From CALFXN01 sp937957815 (lineage in GTDB: Bacteria; Synergistota; Synergistia; Synergistales; Aminobacteriaceae), in the NCBI GenBank assembly GCA_036788195.1, contig DAIQNX010000027.1, positions 1-38,540 of the forward strand: a DNA stretch of 38,540 nt, in the 5' to 3' direction. Under the pieces are notes generated by a model. The model had not been told where the DNA came from. It did no database searches and saw nothing but the letters and a program-made list of their open reading frames with translations. The translations under genes and the position numbers were made by a program. Below, piece after piece: positions 16,403 to 24,294 of this stretch (positions are counted from its first letter, which is position 1; the number at the start of each line of letters is the position of its first letter).

Positions 16403-17176
16403 GTGAGAACGTTGAAACGAATTCTTGTCTGTATTCTACTGCTAACTGCGCCGGCATTCCATCCGAACCCCGCGGACAGCGACTCCCGGTGGGGAGAACG
16501 GATCCCCGGCGTCGTGATATCGTTCCGGCCGAAGGGAAACGAGGTCGCCCTGACGTTCGACGTCTGCGGCGGCCCCCGGGGAAGTCGTCTCGACAGAAAA
16601 CTCGTCGACGCGCTCTCGCGCGACCGGATCGCGGCCACGTTTTTCGCAACCGGCCGGTGGATCCGGTCGAACCCGGACGATGCAGCGCTTCTCGCCTCCT
16701 GCCCGACGTTCGACATCCAGAACCATGGGATGAACCATCGTCCGGCCTCGCTGACCGGACGACGCGCATTCGGTATCGCGGGGACCCGGAACCGGACGGA
16801 ACTTCTCGCCGAAGTCCGCGACGCGGCTCTCCTCATCCGGTCGCTTACGGGGAGGAATCCCCGGTTCTACCGGTCCGGGACGAACTTCTACGAAGCGGCC
16901 GCCGTGGCGCTTCTCCGTGAAAACGGCGTCCAGGCGGCCGGATACAGCGTTCTCGGCGACGCGGGAGCGACGTGGTCCGCAAGGCACGTGAAGGCGGCGC
17001 TCCTTTCGGCCCGCCCCGGGGACATCGTGATCCTTCACGCGAACCACCCGGAGAGCGGCACGGCGGAAGGCGTCATCGGAGCGCTGCCCGAAATGATCGC
17101 ACGGGGAATCCGCTTCACGACTCTTTCGGACGCGATCCCTTCCGGTCGGGACGCATCGACGCGGTCAGTCCCCTGA
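16403..17176 (+). CDS. Exported polysaccharide deacetylase family protein (NodB homology domain)
   Basis: A 257-residue secreted or periplasmic protein of carbohydrate esterase family 4. It has an N-terminal signal peptide (MRTLKRILVCILLLTAPAFH). The NodB core opens with EVALTFDVCGGP, where the Asp is the catalytic base or metal ligand; family members with FDxCGG in place of FDDG form a recognised subgroup. NHGMNHRP supplies the His-x3-His metal site. RFYRSGTNFYEA and GDIVILHANHPES supply the later motifs, including the catalytic His. The likely substrate is acetylated peptidoglycan or another cell-wall glycan. The start is GTG at 16403 after GAGG; an ATG five bases upstream is out of frame and immediately stops. 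Confidence 0.85.
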   Translation: MRTLKRILVCILLLTAPAFHPNPADSDSRWGERIPGVVISFRPKGNEVALTFDVCGGPRGSRLDRKLVDALSRDRIAATFFATGRWIRSNPDDAALLASCPTFDIQNHGMNHRPASLTGRRAFGIAGTRNRTELLAEVRDAALLIRSLTGRNPRFYRSGTNFYEAAAVALLRENGVQAAGYSVLGDAGATWSARHVKAALLSARPGDIVILHANHPESGTAEGVIGALPEMIARGIRFTTLSDAIPSGRDASTRSVP

Positions 17177-17184
17177 AGCCGGTC

Positions 17185-18960
17185 TCACGCGGAAACCGTC
17201 GCCGGGTATTCCGGATCGCAGCGTACGGCCCGAAGCATCTGCAGGAGCGTCATCTCTCTCGAGACCCCCGATACACAGAACGAGACATCCGGGGCATCCG
17301 GCGACGACGGCAGGCAGGAAAGCAGTCTCTCCCGGAAGGCCGACATGACAGGCCGTCCTCCCCTTGGCCCACCGACTCCGAAGAGAAGCGTCACGAGCTC
17401 GCCGTCTTCGCCCCTGACGATCGGGTCGAGGCTTCTCAGTACCCCGCAGCTCACCCGCTCGACGCATCTGCGGAAAGCGGCGTCCTGCAGGGGGATGGGG
17501 GAGATTCGCAGCACGCAGAGCGTGCAGTCCGCATCCCCCCGAGACGGGAAATACTCTCCGTCGATCCACGCGCCGTCGAGATATCTGAGGTCGGGCAGCC
17601 CGGTTTTTTCATCGAACACATCCCCGCGCCCCACGCCGAAAACCCTCGGATCGGGAAAGACTCCCTCGTAGAAGATCGGGACACCGTCCGGCGCATTGAA
17701 TCCGCGAACCGTCACCGGCAATCGCTTCGAGACCCCATCGCGTCCGGAGAATTCCGTCGTCCATCCGCGTACGACCGTCTCACGGCGGATCGCTTCCATG
17801 AGACGCCCCTTCTCCATCCGACCGATCGCGAACCCACCCGGAATCATGCTCTCCATCTCCATCAGGGCACCGGCAGACTGGTATCCGAGCGCCTGGGCGA
17901 GTCCGGCGCTGACCCGAAGGAGATCGCCGTTTTCCGAGAGGCGGAAGGCAAGAAACGAGGACCTGCGGGGTTCCCCGTCGACCCTCCCTCCGCCGAGCGG
18001 CCGGATATCGGTGATCGACCTGAGGAGATCCCACGTCCGCTCTCGGATCTCCGCCTCGAGTTGTTCATTCATCCGCTCGAGCGAGCGGCGCTGTTCGGCG
18101 AGCGCCTCCATCCTGCGGTCGCCTTCGAGCGACGCGGCGTGGAAGAGCAGCGCGAGGGCGCCGAGAACGACGAGAAAGAGCTGCGTGACCACGATCGACA
18201 TTTCGAAGGAACGCGTCGCGAACGGACCGAGTTCCAAAAAGACCGCGGCGAGCGGAACGACCGACGCGACCGCAAGGACGCCGAGGAAGAAATTTGTTCC
18301 GAACCGCAGGGCGGCCCAGAGGAGAAACGGAACGAGAACGAACTGAAGGGGGTACGCCGCAAGTTCGGTCGGGATCGTCCGACCAAAGACGCCGAGACAC
18401 GTCACGATGAAGACCGCGACGAAAAGGCTTTCCTCCGCCGATATTCTGTCCCGCCGCTTCCGTTCCGTTCCGAGGACCGCGATCATCACGGGCGCGATCA
18501 CCACGACGCCGAACAGATCCGAGAAGACCCATCCGAGAAAGGTGTGGATCCGGCGGGCTTCCGGCGGCAGGCTCCACAGGCCGAACGAGGCTCCCAGAAC
18601 GGCGGGAACGACCCCCGCCAGGAGCAGAAACCACGCCGTCGACGGGAGGGTCGGGAAAAGACCGTCGTCGTGCCTCTTCTGGAGCGCGGCAAAGACGCCG
18701 AGAGCGGAACTGCCGGTACCGACGGCGACGGAGAAGAGACCGGCGACATCCGGCGTGCCGGGAAGCATGAGGGTTCCGGCGAGATTTACGAGAAGGAGAA
18801 CCGGCCAGTACCGAACCCCCAGAATGTACAGCATACCCACTCCGGCTCCCGTCGCGGGCCAGAGCGGAGAATACCCGCCTCCGCCGGCCGCGAGGTTGTA
18901 GGAAACAGCTGTGGATAGCACGAACACACCGACCGTGGTTGCGGTTTTGTACGTTCGCAT
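17185..18960 (-). CDS. MASE1-PAS membrane sensor with degenerate GGDEF domain
   Basis: A 591-residue protein. The first 290 residues carry 8-10 membrane segments of MASE1 type (PLWPATGAGVGMLYILGVRY is its hallmark). A coiled coil (about 288-320) leads to a PAS-like sensor (about 335-445). The C-terminal part has the outline of a GGDEF domain, starting DEKTGLPDLRYLDGAW (cf. DxLTGLxNR). At the active site (about 517-521) it reads GEDGE instead of GGDEF, and residues for GTP/metal binding are altered, so cyclase activity is unlikely. It may act as a c-di-GMP or GTP-responsive receptor, or as a partner of other cyclases. ATG at 18960 has only a weak GGGGA site. Confidence 0.85.
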   Translation of the reverse strand: MRTYKTATTVGVFVLSTAVSYNLAAGGGGYSPLWPATGAGVGMLYILGVRYWPVLLLVNLAGTLMLPGTPDVAGLFSVAVGTGSSALGVFAALQKRHDDGLFPTLPSTAWFLLLAGVVPAVLGASFGLWSLPPEARRIHTFLGWVFSDLFGVVVIAPVMIAVLGTERKRRDRISAEESLFVAVFIVTCLGVFGRTIPTELAAYPLQFVLVPFLLWAALRFGTNFFLGVLAVASVVPLAAVFLELGPFATRSFEMSIVVTQLFLVVLGALALLFHAASLEGDRRMEALAEQRRSLERMNEQLEAEIRERTWDLLRSITDIRPLGGGRVDGEPRRSSFLAFRLSENGDLLRVSAGLAQALGYQSAGALMEMESMIPGGFAIGRMEKGRLMEAIRRETVVRGWTTEFSGRDGVSKRLPVTVRGFNAPDGVPIFYEGVFPDPRVFGVGRGDVFDEKTGLPDLRYLDGAWIDGEYFPSRGDADCTLCVLRISPIPLQDAAFRRCVERVSCGVLRSLDPIVRGEDGELVTLLFGVGGPRGGRPVMSAFRERLLSCLPSSPDAPDVSFCVSGVSREMTLLQMLRAVRCDPEYPATVSA

Positions 18961-19169
18961 CCGATCGTCCCCGATCCCGTGATGAGCCTTTGTTGCGGAA
19001 AATTCCCATTTAGGGAGGTCTCAGGCGTCTATAATAAATTAAAAGGCGTGAAAAGAAAACACTCGAAGCGTCATCCGGCAAATGGGAACGGCCTCTCTGG
19101 ACAATTCAGGGATGACGGGCTATTGTTTTTAAGATCGGCGAAGAACTTCCGGAGGAGTGTGACATACCC

Positions 19170-20579
19170 GTGCGAACGACCCTCGATCATTGGAACAGCG
19201 ACCCCGAAATGGCCGTCCATCTGCAGCGCGCGGGATCTTCCATAGAGACGATCGCGAAGCTCCGCGATTCAAGGGAATCGCAGGACCGGATCACCGTCAA
19301 GCACCTGCGCCAGGAACTGAGCGCGCTCTACTGGACGCTGGCGACTCGAATCCTCGAGGTCCGCTCGTCCGAAGAACCGGAGCAGCTCGTCTTCGACGAA
19401 AACGAACGTCTCTTCCTCGACACGGGTTTTTTCTGCGACGAGTTAGCGCCGATGCCCGAGGGAGCCTCCGGCTGGATCGGACAGGACTCCCCTCTCGGGC
19501 TCTTCCAGATCTATACGTTCAGCGACTATCTCGCGGAACTCTACTCCCTGATCAACGACCGGCCGGCCCCGAACGACCGGAGCGGATACACGGCCCTCAC
19601 GCGGATAGATGCGTTCGAGCGCAGGCTCGACGCGCACCGGCAACGACTGCAGGTCTTTCTCAACGGCGCGCTCGCGAAGTGCAGCGGCATCAGGCCGGAT
19701 GAGGTCCGGACCCTCGCGGAGCACCTTTCGTCGTCGATCGGTGGGTACATCGAAGTCGTTCTCCGGACCCGGAACTTCCGGGAAAGCGAAGGCGCCGAGC
19801 GACAGCGGATGTCCGTCGAACACAGGCAGTTCCACGACGCCGAGACGCAGCTGACCGTCATGCTGCGCACGGCCGTCGAAGGCGGGGCGCTCGACGAGAC
19901 CGAGACGAAACGCGTCCTCTCGATGCTCGAGGCGACGAAGGAGTGCGCCCGCAATCTCGTCTTCATCCGGCGGGAACTCTCGCGCTGGGAGTTCCGGTCG
20001 CGAAAGTTCCGGGACACCTACTCGAAGGAGTCGCTGCCCGCGCGCCGGGTCGCGCTGCGGACGGCGCTCGAGACGAAAAAGGAGTATGCCGAGCTCACGG
20101 CGAAGATCGCGCGTCTCGAACCCTCGCCGCTCTGCGAGAAGGACATGACCCCGATGCCGCTCCGGACGGGCGGGGAAATCCTCGAACGACTTTCGAACCG
20201 CGACTTCGCGATGTTCTCCGTCGCGCGCGTCCGGATGTACGGTATCCCGCGGGTTATCATGGTCCCCGGACGCGGATACGGCACCTACGACTGGAGCGAC
20301 AACACGCTGCTGATTCCCGTCTACCCGAACTACAGCGCGGACCGGGCCGTCTCCTACGCGCTCGGCACCTTCCGCTGGGACAGCGACGAAGACCGGGACA
20401 TCAAGAACGGGTACGAACTCATCCCCGATAACAGAGGGAAATCCATCGTCGACCTCGCGCAGTCCTTCTACAAGGATTACTATCTCTGGCTCACCAAGGA
20501 ACAGCAGGGGTACCGGATCCTTCCCCGCCACACGCACAAGGCCTTTCAGCAGATTTTCGCGCAGAAGATCGAGGAGTGA
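19170..20579 (+). CDS. Conserved-looking protein of unknown function (469 aa)
   Basis: I do not recognise this protein. It has no signal peptide or membrane segment, so it should be cytoplasmic. Residues about 30-330 are rich in charged helices (EL, RQ and KE heptad-like runs). The last 130 residues are more beta-like and aromatic, with PRVIMVPGRGYGTYDWSDNT, LLIPVYPNYSADRAVSYALG and TFRWDSDEDRDIKNGYELIP. The rest ends SFYKDYYLWLTKEQQGYRIL. No metal-binding HExxH or nucleotide motif is visible. The start is GTG at 19170, 14 bases after GGAGG (long), so an ATG at 19209 is an alternative. The preceding 209 bases hold an AT-rich patch with TATAAT at 19031-19036 but no clear -35. Confidence 0.8.
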   Translation: MRTTLDHWNSDPEMAVHLQRAGSSIETIAKLRDSRESQDRITVKHLRQELSALYWTLATRILEVRSSEEPEQLVFDENERLFLDTGFFCDELAPMPEGASGWIGQDSPLGLFQIYTFSDYLAELYSLINDRPAPNDRSGYTALTRIDAFERRLDAHRQRLQVFLNGALAKCSGIRPDEVRTLAEHLSSSIGGYIEVVLRTRNFRESEGAERQRMSVEHRQFHDAETQLTVMLRTAVEGGALDETETKRVLSMLEATKECARNLVFIRRELSRWEFRSRKFRDTYSKESLPARRVALRTALETKKEYAELTAKIARLEPSPLCEKDMTPMPLRTGGEILERLSNRDFAMFSVARVRMYGIPRVIMVPGRGYGTYDWSDNTLLIPVYPNYSADRAVSYALGTFRWDSDEDRDIKNGYELIPDNRGKSIVDLAQSFYKDYYLWLTKEQQGYRILPRHTHKAFQQIFAQKIEE

Positions 20580-20591
20580 TCCTCGCCGCGC

Positions 20592-21983
20592 CTACCCGTT
20601 CCGAAGACGCCGGAACGCCCCGATGATCGCCGAGGCGGAGCGACGGATATCGTCGTCGGTCGTCGGCCAGCCGGATACGGAGATCCGCATTCCGGCGGCG
20701 CCGCGCCAGTTTGTGCCGCCCGCCCAGCAGGTTCCCTCATCCTGGACGGCCGCGACGACCTTTCGCGTGAACGCGTCCGCGTCGCGATCCTGCGGAAGGA
20801 AGCGGACGACGACCTGGTTCAGGACGACACGATTCCGGATCTCGATGCCGTCTTCCGCAGCGAGCAGCTCCGCCATGAGGCGGGCCTGACGGCAGTTCCG
20901 CCCGACGAGTTCGGCGACGCCGCGTCGTCCGATCGACAAGAGCGCCGCATACAGCGGAAAGGCGCGCGCACGGCGCGAAGACTCCGGAACCCAGTGGTTC
21001 GGCTCGCGGACTTCGCCCGGAGTCCGGACGTAGTAGGGAGCTTCGATGGTCATACTCGCGCGATGCGCCGCCGCATTCGCGACGATCGCGATTCCCGAGT
21101 CGTACGGGACGTTGAGCCACTTGTGGGCGTCGGTCGCCCACGAGTCCGCGCCGTCGACGCCGCGCGTCAGAGCCCGCATCGATTCCGACGCTGCGGCCCA
21201 GAGGCCGAAGGCACCGTCGACGTGAACCCAGCAGCCGTGTTCCTTCGCCGCGGGGACGATTTCACAAAGCGGGTCGAAAGCCCCGGAGTTGACGTTTCCG
21301 GCCTGCGCGCACACGATCGACGGGCCGGATATTTCCGAAAGGAGTTCGCGGAGCGATCCGGGGAGCATCCGCCCCTGATCGTCGACATCCGCGAGACGTA
21401 CGGTATCCTGTCCCAGACCGAGCATCCGGAGGGCGGCGAAGAGCGTCGCATGCGCCTCCCGCCCCGCGATTACGGTCACGACCGGAGCGCCGCAGAGCCC
21501 CTTGCGCTCGACGTCCCACCCGACATCGCGAAGCACCTGATGGCGTGCCGCGGCGAGACAGGTGAAATTCGCCATCTGGCACCCCGTCACGAAGCCGACC
21601 CCCGCCCCGCGGGGCAACCCCAGAAGCGACAGGATCCAGCCCGCCGCGACCTCTTCGGCGGCCGCGGCGGCCGGAGACGATACCGCAAGCACGGCGTTCT
21701 GGTCCCACGCGGAGGTCATGATGTCGGCGCACAGCGCCGCAGGAAGGCTTCCCCCCGTCACGAAACCGAAATATCGCGGTCCCGCGGACGCGACGAGCCC
21801 CGGTTCGGCCCCCCGAACAAGGACGTCGAGCGCGACTCTCGCTCCGACTCCTTCCTCGGGAAGATCCCGCGACAGGCGATCCAGACATTCCCCGAACGAC
21901 GCCGTCGCCCCCGCGTGTCGCGTGCCGACGCCGTCGAGATAGTCACCCGCGAGGGTTGCCGCATACTCCAGAAGATCCTTCAC
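20592..21983 (-). CDS. PLP-dependent amino-acid decarboxylase, group II (AADC/GAD-like)
   Basis: A 463-residue fold-type I PLP enzyme that should release CO2 from an amino acid. Recognisable sites are REAHATLFAALRMLGLG (His that stacks on PLP), AQAGNVNSGAFDPL, HVDGAFG (Asp that binds the pyridine nitrogen), and ATDAHKWLNVPYDSG with the Schiff-base Lys. VSSPAAAAAEEVAAGWIL and GVGFVTGCQMANFTCLAAAR near the front also fit aromatic-amino-acid or glutamate decarboxylase relatives. Substrate choice (tyrosine, tryptophan, glutamate, aspartate) cannot be read. The start is GTG at 21983 preceded by AAGGGAG. It is 23 bases downstream of the ZIP gene and so probably co-transcribed with it and arcA. Confidence 0.88.
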   Translation of the reverse strand: MKDLLEYAATLAGDYLDGVGTRHAGATASFGECLDRLSRDLPEEGVGARVALDVLVRGAEPGLVASAGPRYFGFVTGGSLPAALCADIMTSAWDQNAVLAVSSPAAAAAEEVAAGWILSLLGLPRGAGVGFVTGCQMANFTCLAAARHQVLRDVGWDVERKGLCGAPVVTVIAGREAHATLFAALRMLGLGQDTVRLADVDDQGRMLPGSLRELLSEISGPSIVCAQAGNVNSGAFDPLCEIVPAAKEHGCWVHVDGAFGLWAAASESMRALTRGVDGADSWATDAHKWLNVPYDSGIAIVANAAAHRASMTIEAPYYVRTPGEVREPNHWVPESSRRARAFPLYAALLSIGRRGVAELVGRNCRQARLMAELLAAEDGIEIRNRVVLNQVVVRFLPQDRDADAFTRKVVAAVQDEGTCWAGGTNWRGAAGMRISVSGWPTTDDDIRRSASAIIGAFRRLRNG

Positions 21984-22006
21984 ATACGTCCGCTCCCTTC
22001 GTTCCG

Positions 22007-22819
22007 TCACCCGAGGGCGACGTCGAGAATCATCATCGTCGTGAATCCGAGCATGACGCCCATCGTGGCGAGGTCGCCGTTTCCTCCCTGCTGCGATTCC
22101 GGGATGACCTCCTCGACGACGACGAAGATCATCGCTCCGGCCGCGAATGCCAGTGCGAACGGAAGCAGCGGACGGGAATACGACACGAGGACGGCGCCGA
22201 GAACTGCGAAAATCGGTTCGACCACTCCCGACAGCTGTCCGTAGAAGAAACTCTTCCACTGCGACAGTCCCTCGCGCCGAAGCGGCATCGCGACCGCGAT
22301 CCCTTCGGGGAAATTCTGGATCCCGATACCAAGGGCGAGTGCGGCCGCGCCGGCCAGCGATGCGGACGGGATGCCGTACGCCACTGCCCCGAACGCGACG
22401 CCGACGGCCATCCCTTCCGGGATGTTATGCAGCGTAATCGCGAGAACCAGCAGCGTGGTGCGCTTCCATCGCGTCGGGAGTCCTTCGGCGTCGGCCATCG
22501 GCAACCCGAGATGCAGGTGCGGCATCAGCCGGTCGATAAGCCGCAGCACGACGCCTCCGAGCAGGAACCCTGCGGCTGGCGGCAGCCACGAAGGGTACCC
22601 GAGCTCCGCGGACATCTCGATCGCGGGGGACAAAAGCGACCAGTAGCTCGCGGCGATCATCACGCCGGCAGCGAAGCCGAGCATGACGTCGAGCGTCCTT
22701 TGCCCCGGGTCGCGCCGGAGAAAGACGACCGCGGCGCCGAGGGCGGTCATTCCCCACGTGAAGAACGTCCCGAGAAGCGTCTGGGCAATCGGTGACAACG
22801 ATGAGAACCCGAAATCCAT
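22007..22819 (-). CDS. ZIP-family metal transporter
   Basis: A 270-residue inner-membrane protein with about eight hydrophobic segments. It carries the two ZIP metal-site helices: ITLHNIPEGMAVGVAFG (helix 4, HNxPE) and GIGIQNFPEGIAVAMPLRRE (helix 5, QNxPE). A His-containing cytoplasmic loop (MPHLHLGLP) lies between helices 3 and 4. Family members import Zn2+, sometimes Fe2+ or Mn2+. ATG at 22819 follows GGGAGG at 9 bases. It lies 50 bases after arcA and 23 before the decarboxylase gene, on the same strand. The small hairpin at the end of arcA has no T-tract, so readthrough is likely. Confidence 0.93.
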   Translation of the reverse strand: MDFGFSSLSPIAQTLLGTFFTWGMTALGAAVVFLRRDPGQRTLDVMLGFAAGVMIAASYWSLLSPAIEMSAELGYPSWLPPAAGFLLGGVVLRLIDRLMPHLHLGLPMADAEGLPTRWKRTTLLVLAITLHNIPEGMAVGVAFGAVAYGIPSASLAGAAALALGIGIQNFPEGIAVAMPLRREGLSQWKSFFYGQLSGVVEPIFAVLGAVLVSYSRPLLPFALAFAAGAMIFVVVEEVIPESQQGGNGDLATMGVMLGFTTMMILDVALG

Positions 22820-22869
22820 CGCGATATTCCTCCCGTCGCTTTTTTTCTACTTTAGCAGAAGCCTTTCCG

Positions 22870-24126
22870 TCAGGAAAGGTCGTCCCTCAGCAAGGGCATC
22901 GTGGAACACCGTGGTCCGCCACCCCCCTTGGTCAATTCGTCCGCCTCGACCGCGACGACCCGGATGCCACCCCGCTCGAGGGCACGGATCGTCGCGACGT
23001 TCCGGTCCCAGATGCAGACCTTTCCCGGTTCGAGATTCACGGTATTGCCTCCCGACCCCGCGCGCTGTTCCGCGAACGCGACGGCCTCGCTCTCGTCGCC
23101 CCCGACCTTGATGATTCGGATCGCGTCGAGCTTCAGAACGCGCTTCAGCGTCTCGAAAAGCGAGTCCTCGCGAGTGATCCGGATCCGTCCTCCCCGGCCG
23201 GGAGTGAGATGGAGCACCGTGAGCTTCCGTTCCATGTAGGGGAAGAAGAGAAACGCGTCGCGGTCGATCATGTTGAGGAACATGTCCATGTGAACGGAGA
23301 GCCCGATATTGTCCCTCTCGCTCAGGCGCGGATTCTCGAACATCAGCGCGATGACGTCCGTGACTTCGCCCCTCGCCATCGTCCGCTCAGCGAGCTTCTC
23401 GATCGCCTCGGGGCGCGTCCGCTCGTTGATGCCGATCACGACGCAGTTCGGGCTGTAGCAATGGACGTTGCCTCCTTCGATCGGATCGTCGTCATCGGGA
23501 TCCTCACCGTACCAGACGGGCGCGGAAGCGTCCGCAAAGAGCGGATGGCGCCGGAATATGGCGCTGTAGCACAACGGCTCCTTTTCGCGGTCGCGGTTGT
23601 GCATCCTGCAAAAGACGATTCCATCGCCGACGACGGCCGCGGGATCCCTCGTGTAAAGAACGTTGGACATCGGGAAGAGCACCCACGGCGACATCGGGTT
23701 GGCGAGATCCGAGAGCGAGACGGAGCCCGTGCGTCCGTTCAGCTCGTCGGCCGTCATTCCGAAGAAGAGCGTTTCGACGAGAGGTGCCGGAGCGAGCTCC
23801 GAAAGATACTCCCCAAGCGCTTCGAGCGTCCGGGGAGCCACGAAACGCCGCTCCGTCTCGACGATCGACGCGACGAGCTCCGTTCGCGCGACCGGATCGC
23901 CGAGGATATCGCGCAGAAGATCCTCGAAGAGAAATACGTCCGCCCCGGACGAACGAACGGCCCGGACCCACGCCTGGTGTTCCTCGAGCGCCTTGTGCGG
24001 GCTCGGGATCGCGTCCCACGCCAGCGACTGCACGTTCAGGGGGGTGCACCGTTCGATGCCTTTCCCGGGAGGTTGCATGATGACCGCCCGCAGTTTGCCG
24101 ATCTCGGATCGAACCCGAATCCGCAT
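22870..24126 (-). CDS. arcA: Arginine deiminase
   Basis: Converts L-arginine to citrulline and ammonia, the first step of the fermentative ADI pathway. The 418-residue protein shows the guanidino-group-modifying fold: SEIGKLRAVIMQPPGKGIER, NVLYTRDP (Asp), IEGGNVHCYSPNCVVIGINE (Glu-Gly-Gly-Asn and substrate loop), SVHMDMFLNMID (catalytic His and Asp), and GGGGPRCSTMPLLR with the nucleophilic Cys near the C-terminus. ATG at 24126 follows AAAGGAGG at 8 bases. No ornithine carbamoyltransferase, carbamate kinase or antiporter gene is adjacent, so the remaining pathway steps must be elsewhere or the enzyme serves nitrogen release only. A ZIP transporter and a decarboxylase follow in a probable operon. 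Confidence 0.95.
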   Translation of the reverse strand: MRIRVRSEIGKLRAVIMQPPGKGIERCTPLNVQSLAWDAIPSPHKALEEHQAWVRAVRSSGADVFLFEDLLRDILGDPVARTELVASIVETERRFVAPRTLEALGEYLSELAPAPLVETLFFGMTADELNGRTGSVSLSDLANPMSPWVLFPMSNVLYTRDPAAVVGDGIVFCRMHNRDREKEPLCYSAIFRRHPLFADASAPVWYGEDPDDDDPIEGGNVHCYSPNCVVIGINERTRPEAIEKLAERTMARGEVTDVIALMFENPRLSERDNIGLSVHMDMFLNMIDRDAFLFFPYMERKLTVLHLTPGRGGRIRITREDSLFETLKRVLKLDAIRIIKVGGDESEAVAFAEQRAGSGGNTVNLEPGKVCIWDRNVATIRALERGGIRVVAVEADELTKGGGGPRCSTMPLLRDDLS

Positions 24127-24165
24127 ATCCTCAGCCTCCTTTGTGGTCTGTGGTCCGCGCGGGAA

Positions 24166-24194
24166 AAGCTATCACGCAGAACGAAGAAACGCAA
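24166..24194 (-). promoter_or_regulatory. Possible arcA promoter
   Basis: On the minus strand TTGCGT (24189-24194) and TAGCTT (24166-24171) are 17 bases apart, with TG three bases before the -10, as in extended -10 promoters. The -10 itself is weak (3 of 6). Confidence 0.35.
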
Positions 24195-24212
24195 GTTCAT
24201 TTTCACCGGATA

Positions 24213-24242
24213 CTGAGAGTTCCCGCGGAATTGCGCTAGAAT
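24213..24242 (+). promoter_or_regulatory. Possible promoter of the LarA-like gene
   Basis: CTGAGA (24213-24218) and TAGAAT (24237-24242) are 18 bases apart on the plus strand, about 53 bases before the start codon. The -10 matches 5 of 6 consensus bases. Confidence 0.45.
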
Positions 24243-24294
24243 GACAGTGCCGATACTCCGGGCCATTCCGGAAGACTCGCTGGAGGTGCGCCAC

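Noticed and set aside
22862..22879. Hairpin CCTTTCC-TGAC-GGAAAGG at the end of arcA as a terminator
   Set aside because: The stem is only 7 bp, includes the stop codon and is not followed by a T-tract; readthrough into the ZIP gene is more likely.
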